Notes: generated by a model from the letters alone, not told the origin. A DNA stretch of 64,000 nucleotides from Cellulomonas carbonis (GCF_014636275.1 NZ_BMEB01000004.1:186001-250000), one strand, 5' to 3'. Numbered from the stretch's first letter, positions 26,258-36,814 are shown. Numbers and translations are program-made.

Positions 26258-27544
26258 GTGGACGCGAGTGGACCGGTACGGGTCGCGCTGCTGGGCTGCG
26301 GTGTCGTGGGCACCGAGGTCGCACGGCTCCTGCTCACGGACGCCACCGAGCTGGCTGCCCGGGTCGGTGCTCCGCTCGAGCTCGTGGGCATCGCCGTGCG
26401 CGACGTCGCGGCGCCGCGGGACCCGGTGGTCGACCGCGCGCTCCTGACGTCGGACGCCGAGGGGCTCGTGCGCCGCGCGGACGTCGTCGTCGAGGTGATG
26501 GGCGGGATCGAGCCCGCCCGGTCGCTCCTGCTGGCGGCGATCGAGGGCGGGGCGTCGGTCGTCACCGCGAACAAGGCGCTCCTGGGGCAGGACGGCCCGA
26601 CGCTGTACGCGGCGGCCGACGACGCGGGCGTCGACCTGTACTTCGAGGCGGCCGTCGCCGGTGCGATCCCGCTGGTCCGGCCGGTGCGCGAGTCGCTCGC
26701 CGGCGACCGCGTGACGCGAGTCCTCGGGATCGTGAACGGCACCACCAACTTCGTGCTCGACCGCATGGCGACGGACGGGCTCGAGCTCGACCAGGCCGTC
26801 AAGGAGGCGCAGGCCCTGGGCTACGCCGAGGCGGACCCCACGGCCGACGTCGAGGGCCACGACGCGGCGGCGAAGGCCGCGATCCTCGCGTCGCTCGCGT
26901 TCCACACGCGGGTGAGCGTCGACGACGTGCACCGCGAGGGCATCCTCGCGGTCACCGCGCAGGACGTCGCGCTCGCGGCCGAGACCGGCCACGTCGTCAA
27001 GCTGCTCGCGGTCGCCGAGCGCGTCGCCGACGGCGTCGTCGTGCGCGTCCACCCGGCGCTCGTGCCGACGGGGCACCCGCTCGCGAGCGTGCGCGGCGCC
27101 TTCAACGCGGTGTTCGTCGAGGCCGAGTCCGCCGGCGAGCTCATGTTCTACGGCCGGGGCGCGGGCGGTGCGCCGACGGCGAGCGCGGTGCTCGGCGACG
27201 TCGTGACGGTCGCGCGGCACCGCGTGCTCGGCGGCAAGGGCCCGGTCGAGTCGAGCCACGCCGCGCTCACGGTCCACCCGGTCGCCGAGGCGCTCACCCG
27301 GTACCAGGTCCAGGTGCGGGTCGACGACCGACCGGGCGTGCTCGCCCAGGTCGCCTCGGTCTTCGCCGGCCACGGCGTGTCGATCGAGACGGTCCGCCAG
27401 GCGCGGGCCGACGGCGACCAGGCCGACCTGCTCGTCGTGACGCACACGGCGCGCGACGCCGACCTCGCGGCGACGGTCGTCGACCTCGCCGAGCTGCCCG
27501 TCGTCCGGGCCGTCCTGTCCGTGCTGAGAGTCGAGGGAGCCTGA
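26258..27544 (+). CDS. hom: Homoserine dehydrogenase
   Basis: 428 residues. The N-terminal NAD(P) domain begins [18 protein letters not shown]. The catalytic domain includes [19 protein letters not shown] and [16 protein letters not shown] with its acidic and Lys residues. A C-terminal ACT domain (about 350-425, [20 protein letters not shown]) provides threonine feedback. It reduces aspartate semialdehyde to homoserine. The start is GTG 26258, behind GAGGGAGG. The stop and the thrC start overlap as TGATG. Confidence 0.96.
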   Translation: MDASGPVRVALLGCGVVGTEVARLLLTDATELAARVGAPLELVGIAVRDVAAPRDPVVDRALLTSDAEGLVRRADVVVEVMGGIEPARSLLLAAIEGGASVVTANKALLGQDGPTLYAAADDAGVDLYFEAAVAGAIPLVRPVRESLAGDRVTRVLGIVNGTTNFVLDRMATDGLELDQAVKEAQALGYAEADPTADVEGHDAAAKAAILASLAFHTRVSVDDVHREGILAVTAQDVALAAETGHVVKLLAVAERVADGVVVRVHPALVPTGHPLASVRGAFNAVFVEAESAGELMFYGRGAGGAPTASAVLGDVVTVARHRVLGGKGPVESSHAALTVHPVAEALTRYQVQVRVDDRPGVLAQVASVFAGHGVSIETVRQARADGDQADLLVVTHTARDADLAATVVDLAELPVVRAVLSVLRVEGA

Positions 27545-28614
27545 TGGCCCACCAGTGGCGCGGCGTCATCGCCGAGTACGCCGACCACCTGCCCGAGCAC
27601 CTCACCCGGCGCGTCGTGACGCTGGGGGAGGGCGGCACGCCGCTCGTCCCCGCCGCGGCGCTGTCGGACGCCGTGGGTGCGGACGTGCGGCTCAAGGTCG
27701 AGGGCATGAACCCGACCGGGTCGTTCAAGGACCGCGGCATGACGACGGCGATCTCGGCCGCCGCGGCACGCGGGGCCAAGGCGGTCGTGTGCGCATCGAC
27801 CGGGAACACGTCCGCGTCGGCCGCCGCGTACGCCGCCGCGGCGGGCATGACCTGCGCGGTCCTCGTGCCCGACGGCAAGATCGCGATGGGCAAGCTGAGC
27901 CAGGCCGTCGCGCACGGTGCGCGCCTCCTCCAGGTCGACGGCAACTTCGACGACTGCCTCGTCGCCGCGCGCAAGCTGGCCGAGGTCCACCCCGTCGAGC
28001 TCGTGAACTCGGTCAACCCGGACCGGATCGAGGGCCAGAAGACGGCGTCGTTCGAGATCGTCGACGCGCTCGGCGACGCGCCGGACGTGCACGTCCTCCC
28101 GGTCGGCAACGCGGGCAACATCACGGCGTACTGGAAGGGCTACGACGAGTACGCCGCGGCGGGCGTCTCGACGAGGCGCCCCGCGATATGGGGCTTCCAG
28201 GCCGCCGGCGCCGCGCCGATCGTCGCGGGCCACCCCGTCACGCACCCCGAGACCATCGCCACCGCGATCCGGATCGGGAACCCGGCGTCGTGGCAGCAGG
28301 CGCTCGCCGCGCGCGACGAGTCGGGCGGGCTGATCGAGTCCGTGACCGACGAGGAGATCCTCGCGGCGCACCGGTTCCTCTCCTCGCGCGTGGGCGTGTT
28401 CGTCGAACCCGCCTCGGCCGCCGGCGTCGCGGGCCTCCTGCGGCTCGCCGAGGCCGGACGCGTCCCGGCGGGCGCGCGCATCACGGTCACCGTCACGGGC
28501 CACGGGCTCAAGGACCCGCAGTGGGCGTTGCGGAACGCCGACGGCGAGGAGGTCGTCCCGGTCCGGGTGTCGGCGGACGTCGTGTCCATCGCCGACGCGC
28601 TCGACCTGGGCTGA
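27544..28614 (+). CDS. thrC: Threonine synthase
   Basis: 356 residues, the short actinobacterial form. The PLP Lys62 lies in [20 protein letters not shown], the phosphate loop is [15 protein letters not shown], and the pyridine-contacting region is [10 protein letters not shown]. It converts O-phosphohomoserine to threonine and phosphate. The start overlaps the hom stop by one base and the stop is six bases from the thrB start, so the pathway genes are co-translated. Confidence 0.97.
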   Translation: MAHQWRGVIAEYADHLPEHLTRRVVTLGEGGTPLVPAAALSDAVGADVRLKVEGMNPTGSFKDRGMTTAISAAAARGAKAVVCASTGNTSASAAAYAAAAGMTCAVLVPDGKIAMGKLSQAVAHGARLLQVDGNFDDCLVAARKLAEVHPVELVNSVNPDRIEGQKTASFEIVDALGDAPDVHVLPVGNAGNITAYWKGYDEYAAAGVSTRRPAIWGFQAAGAAPIVAGHPVTHPETIATAIRIGNPASWQQALAARDESGGLIESVTDEEILAAHRFLSSRVGVFVEPASAAGVAGLLRLAEAGRVPAGARITVTVTGHGLKDPQWALRNADGEEVVPVRVSADVVSIADALDLG

Positions 28615-28620
28615 GGCGCC

Positions 28621-29562
28621 GTGCGACTCGCCCACGACCACGTCCGCGTCGAGGTGCCCGCCACGAGCGCCAACCTCGGGCCCGGGTTCGACGCGATGGG
28701 CCTCGCGCTCGCGCACCACGACGTCGTCGACGTGCGCGCGCTCGGCAGCGCCGAGGTGACCGTCGAGGTCACGGGCGAGGGCGCCGGCCAGGTGCCGACG
28801 GGGGAGGACCACCTCGTCGTCCACGCCCTGCGGACGGCCCTGGAGCACGTCGGTGCGCCGCAGACGGGCCTGCACCTGCGGTGCCACAACCGCGTGCCGC
28901 ACGGCCGGGGCATGGGCTCGTCGGCCGCGGCCGTCGTCGCGGGGCTGCTGGCCGCCCGCATGCTCGTCTCCGACCCCGAGGCGCTCGACGACGCGACCGT
29001 GCTGATGCTCGCGACGCGGCTCGAGGGGCACCCCGACAACGCCGCACCCGCGCTGCTCGGCGGGGCGACGGTCGCGTGGGAGACGCCGAGCGGCCCGCGG
29101 GCGGCCGTCCTGCCGCTGCACGACGACGTCGTCCCCGTGGTGCTCGTTCCCGACGAGCGCTGCGCGACGCGTACGGCACGCGGTGTGCTGCCCGCCCAGG
29201 TCCCGCACGCCGACGCGGCCTTCACGGCGGGCCGTGCCGCACTCCTCGTCCACGCGCTGTGCCACGAGCCGTCGTTGCTGCTCGAGGCCACGGCGGAGCG
29301 CCTCCACCAGGACTACCGCGCCTCCGTCATGCGTCCCACGTGGGAGCTCGTCCGTGCGTTGCGGGCCGAGGGGCTCCCGGCGGTCGTGTCCGGCGCGGGC
29401 CCGTCGGTCCTCGTGCTGACGCGCGGCACCGACGGCGACGCGGCGGGGGAGGTGCTCGACCGGGCCCTCGGGGCGCGGGACACGGGCGGTGCCACGGCGG
29501 CCGGCTGGCGCGTCCTCGCGCCGGGCGTCGCGGGTGGTGCGCGCGCGGTGCGGCTGGGCTGA
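28621..29562 (+). CDS. thrB: Homoserine kinase
   Basis: 313 residues, GHMP kinase family. Motif 1 is SANLGPGFDAMGLAL, the ATP loop is VPHGRGMGSSAAAVVAGLLA, and motif 3 is AVVSGAGPSVLVL. It phosphorylates homoserine for threonine synthase encoded just upstream. The start is GTG 28621. Length is normal. The end of the operon is indicated by the following 340-bp gap before rho. Confidence 0.96.
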   Translation: MRLAHDHVRVEVPATSANLGPGFDAMGLALAHHDVVDVRALGSAEVTVEVTGEGAGQVPTGEDHLVVHALRTALEHVGAPQTGLHLRCHNRVPHGRGMGSSAAAVVAGLLAARMLVSDPEALDDATVLMLATRLEGHPDNAAPALLGGATVAWETPSGPRAAVLPLHDDVVPVVLVPDERCATRTARGVLPAQVPHADAAFTAGRAALLVHALCHEPSLLLEATAERLHQDYRASVMRPTWELVRALRAEGLPAVVSGAGPSVLVLTRGTDGDAAGEVLDRALGARDTGGATAAGWRVLAPGVAGGARAVRLG

Positions 29563-29904
29563 GCCCGTCGACCGCCGGCCGTGACGGTCGGTGTCGGGGC
29601 CCTCAGGCAGCGGCGCGACGTGAGCCCGACCGGGTGACGTGCGCCACACGGTGCACGGTCGGCGCGTGGACCGGTGGTACCGTGGAGCATCCCCCGGCGG
29701 TCCAGCCGAAGCCAGCAGCAAGCCAGCGGCTAGCAGTAGCGCGTTGCGTGCCGGAGGGATCCCCGCCACCGCTCCCACGGTCGAGCCGCTGCAGGCTGCG
29801 CCCGTCGTGACCGGTCGCGACCACCGCGTTCCGGGTTCCCGGACGTCGAACCCTGCGGCCCGTCGTGCCATGCACCCCGGCCGCCGACGAGGGAAGGATC
29901 CTTC
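29563..29904 (+). promoter_or_regulatory. rho promoter and long leader
   Basis: A 342-bp gap between thrB and rho. A TGGTACCGT stretch (TACCGT at 29678-29683) is a candidate extended -10, giving a leader of about 215 nt. The first half of the leader is rich in CAGC/AGCC and poor in stable hairpins, which could suit Rho binding. rho genes are often autoregulated through their leader (general knowledge; not shown here). Confidence 0.4.
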
Positions 29905-32037
29905 GTGACAGAGACCATCGAGGTCGTCGGCAGCGGCGCAGGCGCGTCCGCCGCCCGCTCCGGCGCCCTCTCCGCGCTCCGCCTGCCCGAGCTCCAGGCC
30001 CTCGCCGCCGAGCTGGGCCTGCGTGGGACGTCCGGGATGCGCAAGAGCGACCTGGTGTCCGCGATCCGGGAGCGCCGCGCGGGCGGGACGTCGTCCGCGG
30101 CGCCCCGCGACGAGGCCCCCGCGCGCGAGCAGGCCGCGAGCCCGTCCACGTCGGAGCCGCAGGCCGAGACCCCGTCCGGGGCGCCGGTCGCGCGTCGTGC
30201 GTCGCGGCGCGCTGGTCGGCCCGCCGGGTCGCCCGCCGCCGAGGTGACCACCCGGACGACCGTCGACGAGCCCAGCGGGCGCGCCGACGAGGTCCGCGCC
30301 GAGCGCGTCGACGACGACCGGGCCGGGCGTGCCGGCGGGCGCACCGACCGGGGCCGGACCGGGCGGACCGACGAGCGCGCCGACGAGCGCGCCGAGGGCC
30401 GCACCGAGGGCCGCACCGACGAGCGGCAGGTCGAGCGCCCGACGCTCGACCTCGGGGACATCGCCGCGCACGCCGAGCGGCGCGCGGCCGAGGCCGCCGC
30501 GAACGACGACCGCGCCGCGCGGGCCGCGGAGGCCGCTCGTGCCGTGTCGGTCGACGGGCGCCGACCCCGCCGCGGTCGCGACGGCGAGGCCGACGGCCCG
30601 CGCGCGGCCCGCGAGGGTCAGCGGGACCCACGGCAGCAGGCCCAGCAGAGCCAGGGCACGCAGGTCCAGCGCGACCAGCCCGTCCAGCGCGACCAGGCGC
30701 AGCAGCCACGGGTCGACCGCCAGGGCGGCCCCGACGTCGCCCGTCTCGACGACGACGAGGAGGGTGGCGGCCGCCGTCGTCGCGGTCGCTACCGCGACCG
30801 GGACCGCAACAAGCGTCGCGGCCGGGGGACGCGTGACGAGCTCGGTGGCTACGACGAGGTGGAGGTCGGCGACGACGACGTCCTGCTGCCGGTCGCAGGC
30901 ATCCTCGACATCAAGGACAGCTACGCGTTCGTGCGCACGAGCGGGTACCTGCCGGGCGACAACGACGTGTACGTCTCGATGAACCAGGTCAAGCGCCACG
31001 GCCTGCGCAAGGGCGACGCCGTCATCGGAGCCGTCCGCCAGCCGCACGAGGGCGACCCGCAGCCGCAGGGCCGCAACAGCAAGGTCAACGCGCTCGTCCG
31101 GCTCGACTCGGTCAACGGCATGCCGCCCGAGCAGGCCCGGACGCGTCCCGAGTTCGGCAAGCTCACGCCGCTGTACCCGCAGGAGCGCCTGCGCCTCGAG
31201 ACCGCGCCGAACGTCCTGACGACGCGCGTCATCGACCTGGTCGCGCCGATCGGCAAGGGCCAGCGCGGTCTCATCGTGTCGCCGCCCAAGGCAGGCAAGA
31301 CGCTCGTTCTCCAGGCGATCGCCAACGCGATCACCACGAACAACCCCGAGGTCCACCTCATGGTCGTGCTCGTCGACGAGCGCCCCGAGGAGGTCACGGA
31401 CATGCAGCGCACGGTGAAGGGCGAGGTCATCGCCTCGACCTTCGACCGGCCCGCCGACGACCACACGACCGTCGCGGAGCTCGCGATCGAGCGCGCCAAG
31501 CGGCTCGTGGAGCTCGGCCAGGACGTCGTCGTGCTGCTCGACTCGATCACCCGGCTGGGCCGCGCGTACAACATCGCGGCGCCCGCGTCGGGCCGGATCC
31601 TGTCGGGTGGCGTCGACTCGAGCGCGCTCTACCCGCCGAAGCGGTTCTTCGGTGCGGCGCGCAACATCGAGAACGGCGGCTCGCTCACGATCCTCGCGAC
31701 GGCGCTCGTGGAGACGGGCTCGAAGGCCGACGAGGTCATCTTCGAGGAGTTCAAGGGCACGGGGAACATGGAGCTCAAGCTCTCCCGGCAGCTCGCGGAC
31801 AAGCGCATCTTCCCGGCCGTGGACGTCGACGCGTCCGGCACGCGCCGCGAGGAGATCCTCATCCCCGCGGACGAGCTCAAGATCAGCTGGAAGCTGCGCC
31901 GCGTGATGAGCGCGCTCGACCAGCAGCAGGCGATCGAGCTCCTGCTCGGCAAGCTGCGCGAGACGCACAGCAACGTCGAGTTCCTGCTGCAGGTCCAGAA
32001 GACGACGCCGACGCCCCCGGGGCACCACGGCGACTGA
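29905..32037 (+). CDS. rho: Transcription termination factor Rho with long actinobacterial insertion domain
   Basis: 710 residues against about 420 in E. coli. The N-terminal Rho_N helix bundle (about 22-60, [20 protein letters not shown]) is split from the RNA-binding OSB domain (about 315-385, [20 protein letters not shown]) by some 250 residues rich in Arg, Asp, Gly and Gln, including runs of RGRTDR/TDER and a basic [18 protein letters not shown] tract. The ATPase core has Walker A with Lys465 ([11 protein letters not shown]), Walker [16 protein letters not shown] and the Q/R loops. The insertion is typical of Actinobacteria and adds RNA affinity. GTG start with GGGAAGG upstream. Confidence 0.96.
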   Translation: MTETIEVVGSGAGASAARSGALSALRLPELQALAAELGLRGTSGMRKSDLVSAIRERRAGGTSSAAPRDEAPAREQAASPSTSEPQAETPSGAPVARRASRRAGRPAGSPAAEVTTRTTVDEPSGRADEVRAERVDDDRAGRAGGRTDRGRTGRTDERADERAEGRTEGRTDERQVERPTLDLGDIAAHAERRAAEAAANDDRAARAAEAARAVSVDGRRPRRGRDGEADGPRAAREGQRDPRQQAQQSQGTQVQRDQPVQRDQAQQPRVDRQGGPDVARLDDDEEGGGRRRRGRYRDRDRNKRRGRGTRDELGGYDEVEVGDDDVLLPVAGILDIKDSYAFVRTSGYLPGDNDVYVSMNQVKRHGLRKGDAVIGAVRQPHEGDPQPQGRNSKVNALVRLDSVNGMPPEQARTRPEFGKLTPLYPQERLRLETAPNVLTTRVIDLVAPIGKGQRGLIVSPPKAGKTLVLQAIANAITTNNPEVHLMVVLVDERPEEVTDMQRTVKGEVIASTFDRPADDHTTVAELAIERAKRLVELGQDVVVLLDSITRLGRAYNIAAPASGRILSGGVDSSALYPPKRFFGAARNIENGGSLTILATALVETGSKADEVIFEEFKGTGNMELKLSRQLADKRIFPAVDVDASGTRREEILIPADELKISWKLRRVMSALDQQQAIELLLGKLRETHSNVEFLLQVQKTTPTPPGHHGD

Positions 32038-32045
32038 GTCGCCCG

Positions 32046-32069
32046 GCGCGTCCCCGTCCGGGGACGCGC
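32046..32069 (+). terminator. 10-bp stem hairpin after rho
   Basis: GCGCGTCCCC (32046-32055) pairs with GGGGACGCGC (32060-32069), starting nine bases past the rho stop. Confidence 0.7.
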
Positions 32070-32087
32070 GGTGACCGGCCCGGAAGA

Positions 32088-32117
32088 TTCGGCCGGTCGC
32101 CGGCGTTCTGGCAGACT
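32088..32117 (+). promoter_or_regulatory. Candidate rpmE promoter
   Basis: TTCGGC (32088-32093), an 18-base spacer, then CAGACT (32112-32117), 73 bp before rpmE. It lies directly after the rho terminator, so rpmE is probably transcribed independently. Confidence 0.4.
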
Positions 32118-32189
32118 GTCCCCTCGGTCTCCGGTTCACGTGGGCGAGCCCGCCCGCGACCCGGGGACGACCCGAATGGAGAGAGACCC

Positions 32190-32408
32190 GTGAAGAAGGA
32201 CATCCACCCCGACTACGTCGAGACGACGGTCACCTGCACCTGCGGGAACACGTTCACGACGCGCAGCACCGCGACGAGCGGCCAGATCCACGCCGACGTC
32301 TGCAGCGCCTGCCACCCGTTCTACACGGGCAAGCAGAAGATCCTCGACACCGGTGGCCGTGTGGCCCGGTTCGAGGCCCGGTACGGCAAGAAGCCGGCCG
32401 CCAAGTAG
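32190..32408 (+). CDS. rpmE: 50S ribosomal protein L31 (zinc-binding form)
   Basis: 72 residues from GTG 32190. The sequence begins [20 protein letters not shown] and carries the four-Cys zinc site (CTCGN and [11 protein letters not shown]), so this is the C+ type L31 that serves as a zinc store, not the zinc-free paralogue used in zinc starvation. The ribosome site GAGAGA lies seven to eight bases upstream. It occupies its usual place between rho and prfA, with its own terminator. Confidence 0.96.
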   Translation: MKKDIHPDYVETTVTCTCGNTFTTRSTATSGQIHADVCSACHPFYTGKQKILDTGGRVARFEARYGKKPAAK

Positions 32409-32416
32409 CCACCCGC

Positions 32417-32461
32417 CTGCGCCGGCGGGACGCATCCAGCGATGCCGTCCCGCCGGCGCAG
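32417..32461 (+). terminator. 16-bp stem terminator after rpmE
   Basis: CTGCGCCGGCGGGACG (32417-32432) pairs with CGTCCCGCCGGCGCAG (32446-32461). The 13-base loop contains a further CATC/GATG pairing. Confidence 0.85.
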
Positions 32462-32519
32462 TCGTGTCCGGGGTCGGTCGGACCGGCCCGAGCCGCGGTG
32501 ATGGACGGATGATGGACGC

Positions 32520-33602
32520 ATGATCGACGCGGTCGCCCACCTGCTCGTCGAGCACGAGGAGATCGAGGCCCAGCTCGCGGACGCCGCGGTGCACGCGGAC
32601 CCGGTGCGTGCGCGGGCGCTCGGCCGCCGGTACGCCGAGCTGAACCGCGTCGTCGCGGCCTACCGCGCGTACCAGCAGGCCGCCGACGACGCGGAGGCCG
32701 CCGAGGAGCTCGCGCGCGACGACGCGGCCTTCGCCGAGGAGCTGCCCTCGCTGCGCCACGCCGCGGAGGAGGCCGCCGAGGTGCTGCGCCGCGTCCTCGT
32801 CCCGCGCGACCCCGACGACGCGCGCGACGTCCTGCTGGAGATCAAGGCGGGCGAGGGCGGCGAGGAGTCGGCCCTCTTCGCGGGCGACCTCCTGCGGATG
32901 TACCAGCGCTACGCCGAGCGGCGGGGGTGGCGGACCGACGTGCTCGAGTCCACGCAGTCGGACCTGGGCGGGTACAAGGACGTCACGCTCGCGGTGAAGG
33001 CGCGCGGGACGGTGGGGGACCCGTCGGAGGGCGTGTGGGCGCACCTGAAGTACGAGGGCGGCGTGCACCGTGTCCAGCGCGTGCCCGTCACCGAGTCGCA
33101 GGGGCGCATCCACACGTCGGCCGCGGGCGTCGTCGCGCTGCCCGAGGTCGACGACGCCGGCGAGGTCGAGATCGACCCGAACGACCTGCGCATCGACGTG
33201 TACCGCTCGTCCGGTCCCGGCGGCCAGTCGGTCAACACGACGGACTCGGCCGTGCGCATCACGCACCTGCCGAGCGGGATCGTGGTCTCGTGCCAGAACG
33301 AGAAGTCGCAGCTGCAGAACAAGGAGTCCGCGCTGCGGATCCTGCGCGCGCGTCTCCTCGCCGCCCAGCAGGAGGAGGCCGCTGCGGCGGCATCGCAGGC
33401 GAGGCGGTCCCAGGTGCGCACCGTCGACCGGTCCGAGCGGATCCGCACCTACAACTTCCCCGAGAACCGGATCGTCGACCACCGCACGGGCTACAAGGCG
33501 TACAACCTCGACCAGGTGCTCGACGGCGACCTGGACCCGGTGGTCCGTTCCGCGATCGACGCCGACGACGCCGCACGCCTCGCCGAGGCCGGCGGGTCGT
33601 GA
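32520..33602 (+). CDS. prfA: Peptide chain release factor 1
   Basis: 360 residues. Domain 1 is helical (1-100). The stop-codon-reading tripeptide is PVT in [18 protein letters not shown], the PxT motif of RF1 that recognises UAA and UAG. The catalytic GGQ is in [20 protein letters not shown] 32520 is chosen; no strong ribosome site precedes it, and an ATGATGG cluster nearby leaves the start slightly uncertain. The GGQ Gln is methylated by PrmC, encoded by the overlapping next gene. Confidence 0.96.
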   Translation: MIDAVAHLLVEHEEIEAQLADAAVHADPVRARALGRRYAELNRVVAAYRAYQQAADDAEAAEELARDDAAFAEELPSLRHAAEEAAEVLRRVLVPRDPDDARDVLLEIKAGEGGEESALFAGDLLRMYQRYAERRGWRTDVLESTQSDLGGYKDVTLAVKARGTVGDPSEGVWAHLKYEGGVHRVQRVPVTESQGRIHTSAAGVVALPEVDDAGEVEIDPNDLRIDVYRSSGPGGQSVNTTDSAVRITHLPSGIVVSCQNEKSQLQNKESALRILRARLLAAQQEEAAAAASQARRSQVRTVDRSERIRTYNFPENRIVDHRTGYKAYNLDQVLDGDLDPVVRSAIDADDAARLAEAGGS

Positions 33603-34567
33603 GCGGCGACCGCGACGTGACCCCGCACGCCCCTGCCACGGGCGTCCGGGACGACGCCGACGCGCGCCCGACGCCGTCGTTCCGGCGTCTCGTCGCGGCG
33701 GCCGGCACGGTCCTCGCCGAGGCGGGGGTGCCGTCGCCCGAGCACGACGCGCGGGCCCTCGCGGCGCACGCGCTGGGGGTCACGCGGTACGAGCCGGCCC
33801 TCGCCCCCGAGCCGGCCGACGAGGTCCGCGTCGCGTTCGCCGCGCTCGTCGAGCGCCGCCGCCGCCGGGAGCCGCTGCAGCACATCGTCGGTTCGGCCCC
33901 GTTCCGGCACCTCGTCCTGCACGTCGAGCCGGGGGTCTTCGTGCCCCGGCCCGAGACGGAGACGGTCGCGCAGGTCGCGGTCGACGAGGCCGCTGCGGTC
34001 ACGAGGGCGGGCGACGTCCCGCTCGTCGTCGACCTGTGCTGCGGTGCCGGCGGCATCGCCGCGTCCGTCGCGAGCGAGGTGCCCGGCTCGCGCGTCGTCG
34101 CCGTGGACGTCGACCACGCCGCGGTGTCCCTCACGCGGCGCAACGTCGAGGCGCGTGGCGTGACGGTGCACCGCGGCGACGCGACAGCGGCGGACGTCCT
34201 CTGCGAGCTCGACGGCACGGTCCACGTCGTCGTGTCGAACCCGCCGTACATCCCGCCCGACGCCGTCCCGACCGAGCCGGAGGTGCGCGAGCACGACCCG
34301 GACCGTGCGCTCTACGGGGGTGGGCCCGACGGGCTCGAGGTCCCCGGGGGTGTCGTGCGTACGGCGTCGCGCCTCCTGCGGCCCGGCGGTCTGCTGGTGA
34401 TGGAGCACGCCGAGGTCCAGGCGGAGGCCGTGCGGCGACTGGTCGCCGGGACGGGCGCCTTCGTGGACGTGGCGACACGCCAGGACCTCACGGGACGGGA
34501 CCGGATGGTCGTGGCGCGGCGGGCCTCGACCGACGTCCGGGCGGGCGTGGGAGACTCCCGACCGTGA
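33599..34567 (+). CDS. prmC: Release factor N5-glutamine methyltransferase
   Basis: 322 residues starting at GTG 33599 within the prfA stop. An N-terminal helical domain (about 20-100) is followed by an SAM-dependent Rossmann domain: [20 protein letters not shown] as the SAM loop and [14 protein letters not shown] as the NPPY catalytic motif. It methylates the Gln of the GGQ motif in RF1/RF2. About 25 extra N-terminal residues before the first helix are probably disordered. Confidence 0.95.
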   Translation: MSGDRDVTPHAPATGVRDDADARPTPSFRRLVAAAGTVLAEAGVPSPEHDARALAAHALGVTRYEPALAPEPADEVRVAFAALVERRRRREPLQHIVGSAPFRHLVLHVEPGVFVPRPETETVAQVAVDEAAAVTRAGDVPLVVDLCCGAGGIAASVASEVPGSRVVAVDVDHAAVSLTRRNVEARGVTVHRGDATAADVLCELDGTVHVVVSNPPYIPPDAVPTEPEVREHDPDRALYGGGPDGLEVPGGVVRTASRLLRPGGLLVMEHAEVQAEAVRRLVAGTGAFVDVATRQDLTGRDRMVVARRASTDVRAGVGDSRP

Positions 34568-35208
34568 CCGTGATCGACTGCCGCGACCCCGGCTCGTGGG
34601 GCGCCGCTCTCGACGAGGCGGTCCACGCGCTCGGTCGCGGGGCGCTCGTGGTCCTGCCCACCGGGACGGCCTACGGCGTCGCCGCCGACGCGTTCTCGCC
34701 CACCGCGGTCGACGCGCTCGCGGCGGCCAAGGGGCGCGGCCGCGTGGCCCCGCCCGTGCTCGTCCCGGACGCGCGCACGGTCGACGGCCTGTGCACCGAC
34801 GTCCCCGACGAGGTCCGGGCGCTCCTCGCGCAGGAGTGGCCGGGACCGCTGACCCTCGTCCTGCGCGCGCAGCCGTCCCTCGCGTGGGACCTCGCGCCCG
34901 ACGGGACGGTCGCGGTGCGCTCGCCCGACCACCCCGCCGCGCTCGCGCTCCTGCGCCGCACGGGACCCCTCGCGGTCACGGGTGCCCACCGCGCGGGCGG
35001 AGCCCCCGCGACGACCGTCGAGCAGGCGCGCGAGCAGCTCGGCGACGCCGTCCACGTGTACCTCGACGCCGGGCCGCTGGACGGCGGCGAGCGGTCGACC
35101 GTCGTCGACGCGACCGTGACCCCGGCCCGCGTCCTCCGCCCGGGCGCCGTTCCCGCCGACCGGCTCGCGACCGTGCTCGACGCCGCGACGGGGGAGGGCG
35201 ACGCATGA
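34564..35208 (+). CDS. L-threonylcarbamoyladenylate synthase (Sua5/YciO/YrdC family)
   Basis: 214 residues from GTG 34564, overlapping prmC by 4 bp. YrdC fold: RGALVVLPTGTAYGVAADAF, the K-x-R-type motif AKGRGRVAPPVLVPD, WPGPLTLVLRAQPS and VAVRSPDHPAALALLRRTGP. It makes threonylcarbamoyl-AMP from threonine, bicarbonate and ATP for the t6A37 modification of ANN-decoding tRNAs. It ends shortly after the YrdC domain, so it is the short TsaC form rather than long Sua5. Confidence 0.92.
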   Translation: MTVIDCRDPGSWGAALDEAVHALGRGALVVLPTGTAYGVAADAFSPTAVDALAAAKGRGRVAPPVLVPDARTVDGLCTDVPDEVRALLAQEWPGPLTLVLRAQPSLAWDLAPDGTVAVRSPDHPAALALLRRTGPLAVTGAHRAGGAPATTVEQAREQLGDAVHVYLDAGPLDGGERSTVVDATVTPARVLRPGAVPADRLATVLDAATGEGDA

Positions 35209-36323
35209 GGATCTACCTCCTCCTCATGCTGCTCGCCGCGGCGGTCACGTACCTCACCACGCCCCTCGCCCGGTGGCTCGCGCTGCGGTCCGGGGCCATC
35301 ACGGCCGTGCGTGACCGGGACGTGCACGCGATCCCGACGCCCCGGATGGGCGGTGTCGCGATGCTGCTCGGCATGGTCGTCGCGATGCTCGTGGCGTCGC
35401 GCATGCCGTACCTCGAGGGCGTGTTCTCGTCGCACACGACGTGGGCCGTCCTCGGTGGTGCCGCGATGGTCGCGGCGCTCGGGGCCGCCGACGACGTGTG
35501 GGACCTCGACTGGTTCACCAAGCTGATCGGGCAGGTCCTCGCGGCGGGGATGATCGCGTGGCTCGGCGGTGTGCAGCTCGTGTCGCTGCCGATCTTCGGC
35601 GTGACCGTCCCGTCCGCGCAGATGTCGCTCGTCGCGACGGTGCTCGTCGTCGTCGTCGCGATCAACGCCGTGAACTTCGTGGACGGCCTCGACGGCCTCG
35701 CGGCGGGCCTGGTGGCCATCGGCGGCACGGGCTTCTTCGTCTACACGTACCTGCTCACGCGCGAGTCCACGCCGACCGACTACGCGAACGAGGCCAGCGT
35801 CGTCGTGGCGGTGCTCGTGGGTGCGTGCGTCGGGTTCCTGCCGCACAACTTCCACCCCGCGCGGATCTTCATGGGCGACTCGGGCTCGATGGTCATCGGG
35901 CTGACGATCGCGGCCGCGGGCATCGTGGTGACCGGCAACATCGACCCCGACATCGTGTCCCAGCGCCAGCAGATCCCGGCGTTCCTGCCGATCCTGCTGC
36001 CGGTCGCGGTGCTGATCCTGCCGCTGCTCGACATGGGCCTGGCGGTGCTGCGCCGCGTCGGTGCCGGCCGCAGCCCGTTCCACCCCGACCGCAGGCACCT
36101 GCACCACCGGCTGCTCCAGCTCGGCCACTCGCACCGCCGCGCGGTCGTCATCATGTACCTCTGGACGGCGCTCTTCGCCTTCGGGGCGGCCGCTCTGGCC
36201 GTCTGGACGACCACCACGACGCTCTGGATCCTCGGCGCGGGAGCGCTCGCCGTCCTCGCACTGACCCTCGGACCGCTGCGCGGCAAGGCCCGCCGCCCTT
36301 CCCCCACAGGAGCCCCGGCATGA
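35205..36323 (+). CDS. Undecaprenyl-phosphate GlcNAc-1-phosphate transferase (WecA/TagO/Rfe-like)
   Basis: 372 residues and about 10-11 transmembrane helices. Polyprenyl-phosphate sugar transferase motifs are RDRDVHAIPTPRMGG, AVNFVDGLDGLAAG with the catalytic Asp, RIFMGDSGSM, and HPDRRHLHHRLLQLGHSHRR; the HHRLL box marks the WecA/TagO group rather than MraY. It starts the lipid-linked precursor for wall glycopolymers at the inner membrane face. ATG 35205 overlaps the upstream stop (ATGA), and its own stop overlaps the next gene the same way. Confidence 0.94.
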   Translation: MRIYLLLMLLAAAVTYLTTPLARWLALRSGAITAVRDRDVHAIPTPRMGGVAMLLGMVVAMLVASRMPYLEGVFSSHTTWAVLGGAAMVAALGAADDVWDLDWFTKLIGQVLAAGMIAWLGGVQLVSLPIFGVTVPSAQMSLVATVLVVVVAINAVNFVDGLDGLAAGLVAIGGTGFFVYTYLLTRESTPTDYANEASVVVAVLVGACVGFLPHNFHPARIFMGDSGSMVIGLTIAAAGIVVTGNIDPDIVSQRQQIPAFLPILLPVAVLILPLLDMGLAVLRRVGAGRSPFHPDRRHLHHRLLQLGHSHRRAVVIMYLWTALFAFGAAALAVWTTTTTLWILGAGALAVLALTLGPLRGKARRPSPTGAPA

Positions 36324-36814
36324 CGACGCCCGACCCCGTGCCCGACCGGCCCGTGCCCGACCAGCCCGCCCTCGCGGGGGAGGCGCGCCCGTCGGGAGGT
36401 GCGGTGCACGCGGTGTTCCGTCGTGCTCTGCGCGACATGCTCGTGCTGGTGGCCGCCGTCGCGGTGCTGGGCGTCGGGATCGGGTACGCCCTCGAGGGCG
36501 TACCGGGCGTCTGGGGTGCGCTGATCGGAGCCGGTGTGGCACTCGTGTTCAGCGGGACCACCGTGCTGAGCATGCTGCGCACCGCGGACGCGTCCGCGAC
36601 GACCACGGGTGCGGTGATCCTCGGCGCGTGGCTCGTGAAGATGCTGCTGCTCGTCGTCCTCTTCGCCGTGCTCGACGACCTCACGTTCTACGACCGCGAG
36701 GTGCTCGTCGTGGTCGTCCTCGCAGGTGTGCTCGGCTCCGTCTACCTCGACTACCGCGCCGTCCGGACGGGCCGCGTCCCGTACGTCGAGCCCGCCGCGG
36801 GCCACGGCTCGTGA
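36320..36814 (+). CDS. AtpI/AtpZ-position membrane protein
   Basis: 164 residues: a polar Pro-rich N-terminus (1-38) and four hydrophobic segments (about 40-58, 64-84, 98-115, 124-142). It overlaps the wecA-like gene by 4 bp and precedes atpB, the position of AtpI-type assembly or Mg2+-uptake proteins of F1Fo operons and of Rv1303 in M. tuberculosis. Sequence similarity to AtpI is low, so the role is inferred from position and topology. Confidence 0.82.
   Translation: MTTPDPVPDRPVPDQPALAGEARPSGGAVHAVFRRALRDMLVLVAAVAVLGVGIGYALEGVPGVWGALIGAGVALVFSGTTVLSMLRTADASATTTGAVILGAWLVKMLLLVVLFAVLDDLTFYDREVLVVVVLAGVLGSVYLDYRAVRTGRVPYVEPAAGHGS

Noticed and set aside
29639-29908. An 89-codon frame in the rho leader whose TGA overlaps the rho GTG
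   Set aside because: Its GTG lies upstream of the likely transcription start (near 29690) and has no ribosome site or recognisable composition. It could be revisited if the promoter maps further upstream.
27148-32139. A 1663-codon open frame on the minus strand across hom, thrC, thrB and rho
   Set aside because: It is antisense to five well-supported genes, is composed of Arg/Asp/Val/Leu-biased shadow sequence and contains no domain. Long antisense frames are expected at this G+C content.
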